From NCBI RefSeq assembly GCF_036711975.1, contig NC_091966.1, positions 41,175,501 through 41,239,500 on the forward strand: 64,000 nt of DNA, in the 5' to 3' direction. The notes under the pieces were generated by a model that was not told the DNA's origin, did not search any database, and saw only the letters and a list, made by a program, of their open reading frames with translations. Both the position numbers and the translations under genes were made by a program. Shown here in pieces: positions 56,801 through 64,000 of the stretch. Position 1 is the stretch's first letter; every line of letters starts with the position of its first letter. The stretch comes from Onthophagus taurus (lineage: Eukaryota > Arthropoda > Insecta > Coleoptera > Scarabaeidae).

Positions 56801-59800
56801 ATGCCACCGAAACCAAAACCGGCAGCTCCAAGTAAAAAAACTGAGCAAAAAAAGAAAGAGAAAGTTATTGAGGTTAGAAATTCCCATTCTTAACCCCCTA
56901 TTTTAATTAATTTATTTGAAACAAAGACTATTAAATTTCAACTTCATATTTATCATCATTTTAGGATAAAACGTTCGGTTTGAAGAATAAGAAAGGGGCC
57001 AAACAACAAAAATTTATTCAACAAGTTGAGAAGCAAGTAAAAACAGGGGGTCATCACCCAGTAAAAGAAGATGCCAAGAAATTAGAGAAAGAGAAAAAAT
57101 TAAAAGATCAAAAAGAATTAGCCGCCCTCTTTAAGCCGGTTCAAACTCAAAAAATTGAAAAAGGTGCTGATCCCAAATCAATCGTTTGCGCCTTTTTCAA
57201 ACAAGGACAATGTGGCAAAGGAGACAAATGCAAATTCTCCCACGATTTATCAATAGAAAGAAAAGCAGAGAAACGTTCTTTATACGTTGATATGCGAGAC
57301 AAAGATGATGATGATACCATGGAAAATTGGGATGAAGACAAACTTAAAGAGGTTATTGAGAAAAAGCATGGAAAAGATAAAAAAATGCCAACAACTGATA
57401 TTGTAAGTTTAATAATATTTATTAACAATCATTTTTTTAAAATATACATTAAAATTGGTCATCATTGACCAACCATTAGTTTGTCTAGGTATATTAAATT
57501 CTTAAAAACTAAACACTAAAGTGACTAATCTTCTGGTCGCCCATTGGTTATCAGAAGACACTATTAAATTATACTACTGAACCTTAATCTACTTTTTCAC
57601 TATTTCACTGTTACTCATTAGGGAAGATCAAATAGCTTAGTCCTTTTTAATCTTCATTGGATGTTTTCATTTTCAAAAAGAAGATTAATGATTAATGTGG
57701 TTGTCAACTCTAGATGTATGTTTTTGTGCAAACTTTATTTTGGAATCTTTGTATGATTTCAATATGGCATTTTTTGGCGCATCCCCATAGTTGTATCCCA
57801 TACAGTCATATGGGTTTGAAGATATACTTGCATATTAGTATTTCATTGTCTATTGATAACTTTGATTGTCTTCCAATTAACCAGCTATATTGCCTGTTTC
57901 TTATTTGTAATTCTAACAATTTTTCCTTTATATGTACCCCTTTTATATGAGTTTTTTTTATCTAGGTGTATACTGAGATATTTTGTTGAGTCTGCATACT
58001 GGAACAATTTTTTTTGTTTATAAAGTTAATATGAACGAACTTGCCTTCATTAATTTTAATTTTCCATTTTCTTTTCGTCCATGTGTTTTGCAGTTTGTTG
58101 TGGCTTCTTGAAATTATCCCCCACAGTCATTATGGCTGTATCATCAGCGAATTCGTTTTCGTATTTGACTCGAAATAATCGGTCTGTAATATAAGATTCT
58201 AGGACATCCTGTTTTGGCAATAGTTTACTTATTTTTATACAGGATCGCTGATATCTACGGAAACGGTCAGTTATCTCCTAAAGTAAGATAGCTAGCGAAA
58301 AATTTTGAGATACAAAACTTTCAGTGTTGTTTTAAATCTATTACAATAAAGACAAATTAAGTATACAGGGTCAGTCAAAAAGTTATGACGAAACAAAGTT
58401 ATGTTTTCTTTAATGGAACACCCCCTGTATATTATTCCATATTTCGATCATCTCGAAATTGTAAACAAAATTCATGTAGCACATCATAAACCTAAACTTA
58501 CCGTTTTCGAGATATTGAACTTTGAAAATCACTCTTATAAATTACACAACAATATTTTAGTCGTTTATATTCATAATTTCAAGTTACGTTTGAAAGTTTT
58601 TCATCGCCATAGCAACGCAGTGACATAACACGTCAAAAATACAAAAATAGTTTGAATAATTTGCGCCCAAAGATAAATTACGTCAGTAATTAGATAAATT
58701 CGGAAATTTTTAAAGGTTCGATATCTTGAAAACGAAGAAGTTTAGGTTTATTATATACTACATGAATTTTGTTTATAAGTTTAGGTTTATGATATATTAC
58801 ATAAATTTTGTTTAGAATTTCGAGATGAATTGAAATATGGAATAACATACAGAATGTTCCGTTAAAGAAAATGTAACTTTGTTTCGTCATAACTTTTTGA
58901 CTGACCCTGTATACTTAATTTGTCTTTATTGTAATAGATTTAAAAAAACACTGAAAGTTTTGTATCTCAACATTTTTCGCTAGTCTGGGACTGCCTTAAT
59001 AGATTTTAAAAAACACAAAACTTTTGTATCTTAACATTTTTCGCTAGATATCTTACTTTAGGAGATAACCGACCGTTTCCATACATAATCAGTGACTCTT
59101 ATTAGGTCTTTATGCCATACTTTATTTAATCAGCAAATACAGCAGAGCAGAATTTTTTTCCTTCAAGAGTTTTTTCTATCAGATCAGATATTCTGTGTAC
59201 TTGATCAATTCTACTATGTTTTTCTCTAAATCCGAATTGATACTCAAGAATAAGTTGGTTTTGTTCTATTAATGGTTTTAATGGCCTTTTAACCTTCCGT
59301 GATCAATGAGATCAGGTCCGTATTAATAAGTATTAAGTTATTTTTAATAAAACAGTTAAAACACACATTTTACTAGAGTAAAAATATTTAATTCATATTA
59401 AACAATTATTAAAAACGTAAAATGAAATCGATTAATTTTTGAAATCTAACAACATTTACAGACTACATAACGGGAATTTCGTATAAGTCGCAATATATAA
59501 ATGCAGTAACCATAGTTACGAAACTACTGTGCAATGCAACTTAGCTTTATATAGTAGACTCAGCGAGAGCTGGCAGTAAATCATCGTTTTTCGCTCTTAC
59601 AAATGCCATACGTAGTTCACAAACCGCTAGTGAGTAATGTGTGTTAGAAAGAGATAGCATTAGTTTAATATGTCTGCTGTACAATTCAAATGGCCACGTC
59701 GAAAAAGTACGTCTGTTCTTCTAAGGGATGTAACTCTATAATTATAACCTTAAATCGAAACGTCTTGTGAGCGTTGTCATGAATCTGTTAGTGTTTTCAT

Positions 59801-62674
59801 AAGCCGAAAATGTTTTCTTTGAAAGGAAAATCATTAAATAATATCTTTGACAATGTTTGACATATAACCTCCATTACTAACATAACCTACATTTAAATGT
59901 ATGTGGTGAAATAATCTAAGTCGTACATCCATATCTTGATTCATACCATTTTTAAGCGATCTGTCACTGCCAGCTCTCGTGGTTTCTGCTATAGTACAGG
60001 CATTGGGTAGTTTTGCAGAGGAAAAGTTTTGCTTGGAAAAAGGTGTTGTCCTTATGACAATCTTGAGTTTTCGTCCGTCTTAAGATATGCACGGCTAAGC
60101 CCGAATGTTTCTAATTCTGGGCCTAGTGTTAGTTCTACTTTTCGTTCAATAAAAATATTCCACAAGGAGTTCTAGGTATTGTGTTAGTTCTAGTGATAGT
60201 GCTAGTGTAAAACTACAACTAACACTAGACCTAGAACAAGAAACATTCGGATTTAGCCGCACATCTCTCAAGACGGCTAAACCCGAATGATTCTTGTTTT
60301 AGGTCTTGTGTTATGTTAATTCTAGTGATAGTGCTACTGTAAAACTAGAACTAACACTAGACCTAGAACTAGAAAGTTCTAGAAACTTTTCTTCGTTTCG
60401 TTTCTTTTCTTGTTTCGTTTCTTCGAAACTTTCTAGTTCTAGGTCTAGTGTTAGTTCTAGTTTTAGTTCAATAAAGATATGCAACATAGTGATTTCTTGT
60501 GCTAACTAGCGCTACCTACCATTGTCACTAGAACTAACACTAGACCGAGAACTAGAAACATTCAGGTTTAATCGTTATAAACCTTTGAATATATTGAAGA
60601 TTTCCATAAACTCACGAAAAACCGAAAAGATTGAAATATTGAAAAGATGAAAAATGGGTTGATGGTGATTTTTTGGCTTAGATATCGTATTTACTTCTGC
60701 AATCTTCCACATATTAGGTACTTACCGTAAACGAAACGTTGCGTTTATTAAATACGTTAGTGTTAAGATTGCTTTTCTAGGGAGGTTTTTTAAGATTTTT
60801 CCTGTAATCAAGTCAAAACCTGGTGTTTTCTTTGCAATTATTTTCTTCCTAATTTTTTCAGCAACTTCATTTGGCGTTACATGTTTTATACGTTCATTAG
60901 TATTAACATATTCTTTGATCTCTTCGCAATCGGAACTTATATCATTTGGCTGGAAAGTTTTTTCTAGATGGTTTGCAAATAGTTCTGCTTTTTGTTTATT
61001 AGCCCACGTTCCATTATCAGTTCTGAGAGGTCGATTTTGCGTAACAGGACGTTTGAGCTTTCTTGTTGCTCTCCATAATGAATAATCACTTCCCTTATCG
61101 TCTTTATTTCTCGTTTTAATTGTGTCAGATTATTGAATCTACTTTTATCGAATGTAGCTTTTCTTTTTTCTGCAACTAGTTTTCTAATTTCTTGAGGGTA
61201 ATTGTTGCCAGCAGTTTTACGTTTCAATTTTTTTGTGTTATTCCATGCTGCACGCTGAATATATCGTACAAAGTTTCCCACTTCATCTTCCAGTTGTTCT
61301 TGAGTGTTCAGTTAAACTCTCAACCGCATTTTTCCTTCAAATTCCAATCTAAAGCTTTCCCAATCCGTTGTACCATTCGTCAGGGTTGGTTTTGTTTCCT
61401 TTTCAATAATCTTTTCCGAAGCTAGGTCATAATTATCATGCACTTCCAGAAAGTTGTGTGAAAATTTCTTTGATAAAAACAAGTCCAATAAATCAGGTCT
61501 CTTATCCGCATCAGTAGGCCAGTAGGTTGGGTTACCTGATGAATGATAATTGGCTCCAACCTCTAGTTCTTTCCCTTTTGTAGTTGTGACTTCTGATCCA
61601 CATTCTGTGTTTTTTGCATTAAAATCGCCACCCAAGAGAAATTTGTTTGTATCCAAGTAACTTTTATAATCTTCTTTCTTGTTGTTGTACTGTATTTCCT
61701 CCTTTTGCAAGGGGACTTTTTCGTGGTGTTCGATATTTTCTCTTATAATTATTGCGTTTCCATCTCTTGCTTGATCATTGGGTATAGTTAAGAACAACTA
61801 CTATATACAGTGTGTTAATTAATTATCGTATCCGACGTCATCATTACAAGTATGCAACCAATATCACAGTATACGCGATTGCAATACCAATACTGTGATA
61901 TTGGTTGCATACTTGCAATGACGTCATCATTAGTTTATTTCTATTTGCACTCACTTAATGTCCTTTTGTCGACAAGTCTTCTTTTAACATAAATATATAC
62001 CCAATAATTTAAATTAAATTTCTTTATTTCTTTTTATTTAGATTTGCAAACATTTCTTAGAAGCGGTTGAAAAATCGAAATACGGTTGGTTTTGGCAATG
62101 CCCCGCCGGGGAAAATTGTATCTACAGACACGCTCTTCCTCCCGGTTTCGTTCTTAAAAAAGACAAGAAAAAAGAAGATAAAAAGAACGATATCTCCCTC
62201 GAAGATCTCATCGAAAAAGAACGAGCCGCTTTAGGTCCGAATCAAACTCGAGTAACCCTCGATAGCTTCTTAGCGTGGAAAAAACGAAAAATACAAGAAC
62301 GTGCGGACACTTTGCTCAAAGAGGAAGAGAAGAAACGGAACGATTTCAAAGCAGGAAGACAAGTGGGACTCTCCGGGCGAGAAATGTTCAGTTTCAATCC
62401 GGAATTAGCCGCCGAATCCGAAATGGACGAAGGAGACGAAGCCTTCGAGATGTACACCCGAGAAGAAGACGACGACGTAAACGAATACAAAGAGTTGGAT
62501 TTGAGTGCTTTAGCGTTGGAAGCTCAAGAAGTCGATGGAAGTGGTACTTTAGCCACGGAAGATCGATTGAAAAAAGACGAAGCCGCCGCTGTTCCTATAA
62601 ACGAAAACCTCTTTGTTGATGAAGATTTAGACGCGTTAGATGAAGAATTGAACGATTTAGAGCTGGGTGAATGA
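56801..62674 (+). CDS. ZC3H15: Zinc finger CCCH domain-containing protein 15 (ZC3H15/DFRP1)
   Basis: Exons 56801-56872, 56965-57402 and 62042-62674 join into 380 residues. The start [20 protein letters not shown] and [18 protein letters not shown] is conserved in the family. Finger 1 is Cys99-x7-Cys107-x5-Cys113-x3-His117 ([19 protein letters not shown]). Finger 2, starting in exon 3, is Cys172-x17-Cys190-x5-Cys196-x3-His200. The region LKDQKEL to RKAEKRSLY and the later [10 protein letters not shown] and [12 protein letters not shown] match the DFRP domain that binds and stabilises the GTPase DRG1, a ribosome-associated factor. The C-terminus is acidic ([17 protein letters not shown]). Intron 2 is ~4.6 kb and filled with antisense retrotransposon and MITE sequence. 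Confidence 0.94.
57660..58210 (-). pseudogene. Jockey reverse transcriptase, 3' part (antisense in ZC3H15 intron 2)
   Basis: The minus strand gives [11 protein letters not shown] (the catalytic ADD box), [12 protein letters not shown], a broken thumb region, [11 protein letters not shown] and a [13 protein letters not shown]-like end, the usual order for Jockey-clade elements. Several frameshifts. It continues, after an insertion, the parts at 59105-59300 and 60665-61797. Confidence 0.72.
58240..59088. mobile_element. Foldback element, ~850 bp, inserted in the Jockey copy
   Basis: Outer arms share ggaaacggtcagttatctcc and ggagataaccgaccgtttcc. A second element is nested inside (58365-58909: cagggtcagtcaaaaagtta to taactttttgactgaccctg). 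Near 58920-59040 a ~70-bp block (attttaaaaaacac..., tatctcaacatttttcgcta) is duplicated. The outer element splits the Jockey reverse transcriptase. Confidence 0.75.
59105..59300 (-). pseudogene. Jockey reverse transcriptase, central part
   Basis: The minus strand reads [20 protein letters not shown], then [19 protein letters not shown] and KYGIK, the conserved FGFR-H-...-QVHRI region of Jockey-type reverse transcriptases. One in-frame stop follows the VFAD. Same element and strand as 60665-61797. Confidence 0.72.
59464..59545. repeat. Dispersed repeat copy (also near 3155 and 37327)
   Basis: The phrase cgggaatttcgtataagtcg with ccatagttacgaaactactg matches the copy near 3155 closely. Confidence 0.55.
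59551..59994. mobile_element. Inverted-repeat MITE-like element, ~440 bp
   Basis: The left side atagtagactcagcgagagc-tggcag and the right side ctgccagctctcgtggtttctgctat are imperfect inverses near the two ends. The centre shows little symmetry and has no frame. Superfamily unclear. Confidence 0.6.
60075..60575. repeat. CTAG-rich dispersed foldback repeat, copy 6 (expanded)
   Basis: The largest copy: four or more blocks of ctaggtctagtgttagttct or its inverse alternate with ggatttagccgcacatctct and agacggctaaacccgaatg. A small palindrome of ctttcttcgtttcgtttctt type sits in the middle. It interrupts the Jockey remnant. Confidence 0.78.
60665..61797 (-). pseudogene. Jockey element: endonuclease and start of reverse transcriptase
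   Basis: On the minus strand 61797-61312 encodes part of the APE-type endonuclease ([16 protein letters not shown], then [19 protein letters not shown]). 61281-60964 encodes the linker before the polymerase ([14 protein letters not shown]). Then [20 protein letters not shown] at about 60880-60800 begins the reverse transcriptase. The 5' part of the element is missing; stops and frame changes separate the pieces. The three Jockey fragments in this intron are collinear and so come from one insertion. Confidence 0.8.
61808..61935. mobile_element. Truncated copy of the MITE at 38079-38245
   Basis: It starts cagtgtgttaattaattatc after TA and shares acaagtatgcaaccaatatc and its inverse gatattggttgcatacttgc with the complete copy. 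After tgacgtcatcatta the expected right end is absent. Confidence 0.75.
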
Positions 62675-63129
62675 ATTAATTGGGTTTTGATAAAAAAAAG
62701 AGATTTAAGGAGACCCAATCGGATTTTTAATAATTATTTTTACTCCATTATTTTAATTTTGTAAATACAAGAAGAAAAAAATTGTCATCATATTAATTAA
62801 TTAATTAATAATAATAAAGTGGATTAATTAATTACAGAAGAAATGTGATTTTCAAATCAATTGGGAAAATAATATTAACATTTTTTGATATTTTCTAAAT
62901 AATGATGAGCTTGTTTTTAGGAATTAAGAAAATGTTTTGTTTTTAATAAACTGAAATTCCTAATCATTTCTTTATGTGTAACCAGGATATTTGTTTTGAA
63001 GTTTATTGAATGTTGGAGCAAGATGGAGTAGATGTTTATACTTCAATAGGGAAATATCAAATGAAAATTGATAAAAAATATGAATGTACAAAGGTGTAAA
63101 AGCGAGAAAACAGCTTGAAGATGCTCAAA
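62675..63129. other. ZC3H15 3' UTR and flank
   Basis: Non-coding. Poly(A) signals AATAAA lie at about 62812 and 62946. After about 62970 no feature is seen up to the dispersed repeat. Confidence 0.5.
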
Positions 63130-63275
63130 ACAATTTAAAGCTACATCTCTTAAGATGGCTAAACCTGAATGTTTCTAATTTTAGGTCTAGTGTTAGTTCC
63201 ACATTTAGTTCAATAAAAATGTAGAATATTCTAGAGCTGAATAACAATTAAAATGAGAACTAACGCTAGAACTAT
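63130..63275. repeat. CTAG-rich dispersed foldback repeat, copy 7
   Basis: Contains agatggctaaacctgaatgt, ttaggtctagtgttagttcc, tttagttcaataaaaatgta and the inverse gagaactaacgctagaacta, in the same order as copy 1. Confidence 0.7.
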
Positions 63276-63822
63276 GTAGTTTACTTTAGAAGCAAATATA
63301 ATATAAATGATAAAACTTCTAAAAACACACTACAATCACAAAAAATACAACAACAGCTAACTAAGCGTGACACGTGGTGTGACGTGTTGGTCCAATACGA
63401 CATCATTTTCTGGATTACAAAAGAAAAAAACGATCCTTTTAGATTCTATAGTCCTTGATTACATAAATAATAGAAATCTTTTTACTTTGTCACTTAAAAT
63501 TGCTGCTCTTGCATCAGATCTTTGTAACGATTGAATAATTTCCCATTAATTCGTTTCTGTATAGTATCATTTAGCAGAATTTATCTGTATGCTTCCATAC
63601 TCCCATCTAAAATCATCTAAAATTAAATGTTAATAAATAAATTTGTGTTTGACAGGGAAAATGTCTTGGATGTAAGATGTGTTGCCTATACACAAGTGAA
63701 TATTTTGAGATTTAATTCTCAATACTTTGTTAAATTAAATCTTAATAACGTACAAAATTAATAAACTCAATAATTAAATAGGCAAGTAATAATAACGTTA
63801 TGATTTTAAGTATAACTTAATT
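63276..63822. other. AT-rich spacer
   Basis: No gene or repeat could be supported here. Confidence 0.4.
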
Positions 63823-63988
63823 CTAAAACTTAGCTTGCTTTTTGTAGGTTAACTTCTTGGAGTTTCCTGGATCTTGCGTATTTCGGAATGGTTTGACCTC
63901 CACTTCATCTACCTCATTTAATTCCATTCTAAAATAAGCTCTCAAATTGGTTTTTGCGAATTGGAAATACTCAGTCAAAAATTCTTTT
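63823..63988 (-). other. Short reading-frame tail, possible gene or transposon end
   Basis: The minus strand has 54 codons ending at TAG 63825-63823: FLTEYFQFAKTNLRAYF, then MELNEVDEVEVKPFRN and KKLTYKKQAKF. The composition is protein-like and unlike the AT-rich spacer. A TGA lies just upstream in the same frame (about 63991-63989), so the frame is either the last exon of a gene (with an acceptor near here) or a decayed transposon piece. I do not recognise it. Confidence 0.25.
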
Positions 63989-64000
63989 GATCATCATCAA

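Noticed and set aside
1-64000. tRNA, rRNA or other structural RNA genes
   Set aside because: I looked for tRNA-like clover-leaf boxes and rRNA-like GC-rich blocks and saw none. A covariance-model scan would be needed to exclude small RNAs such as snoRNAs in the introns.

Overview
The window is nuclear DNA from an insect, most likely a holometabolous one and perhaps a beetle (the order is inference). It has very AT-rich spacers, spliced genes with short GT-AG introns, insect-type caspase, histone and ribosomal genes, and mariner-, PIF/Harbinger-, hAT- and Jockey-type mobile DNA. No bacterial, viral or CRISPR features were seen.
Layout. 1-1811: two minus-strand first coding exons, one resembling the N-terminus of Fos/kayak and one unidentified. 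The second shares a short divergent promoter with eIF1A (1812-2554, +). 2555-6865: eIF1A 3' end, a ~175-bp tandem array, a gutted PIF/Harbinger transposase, an opposite-strand MADF-domain remnant and dispersed repeats. 6866-7279 (-): an intronless H2A.X-type histone ending in SQDY. 8074-26465 (+): an executioner caspase whose last coding exon, the p10 subunit, is present twice (16983-17218 and 26227-26465). Its first intron holds a ~460-bp tandem array. The ~9 kb between the two terminal exons is packed with long palindromic, TA-flanked elements. 28116-32830: a ~181-bp satellite-like array. 33118-34381 (-): RPS24. 34837-35990 (+): an aldo-keto reductase, followed after 15 bp by ADAT1 (36006-37290, +). 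37291-42245: repeats only. 42246-56126 (-): CDC27/APC3, split by an ~11.3-kb intron holding a nearly complete mariner-like element, a ~360-bp array, a gag-like remnant and a broken hAT transposase. 56801-62674 (+): ZC3H15, whose second intron holds a fragmented antisense Jockey element. 62675-64000: 3' flank, a dispersed repeat and a short unidentified reading-frame tail.
The genes are mostly housekeeping (translation initiation, ribosome, tRNA editing, cell cycle, DNA-damage chromatin, apoptosis) and do not form one pathway. Three pairs are divergent with short shared upstream regions: unknown exon/eIF1A, RPS24/AKR and CDC27/ZC3H15. The strongest candidate for something new is the caspase with two intact alternative p10 exons about 9 kb apart. 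Next come the AKR-ADAT1 near-contact, the RPS24 stop codon that appears to sit in its own exon, and the chain of TA-targeted palindromic elements.
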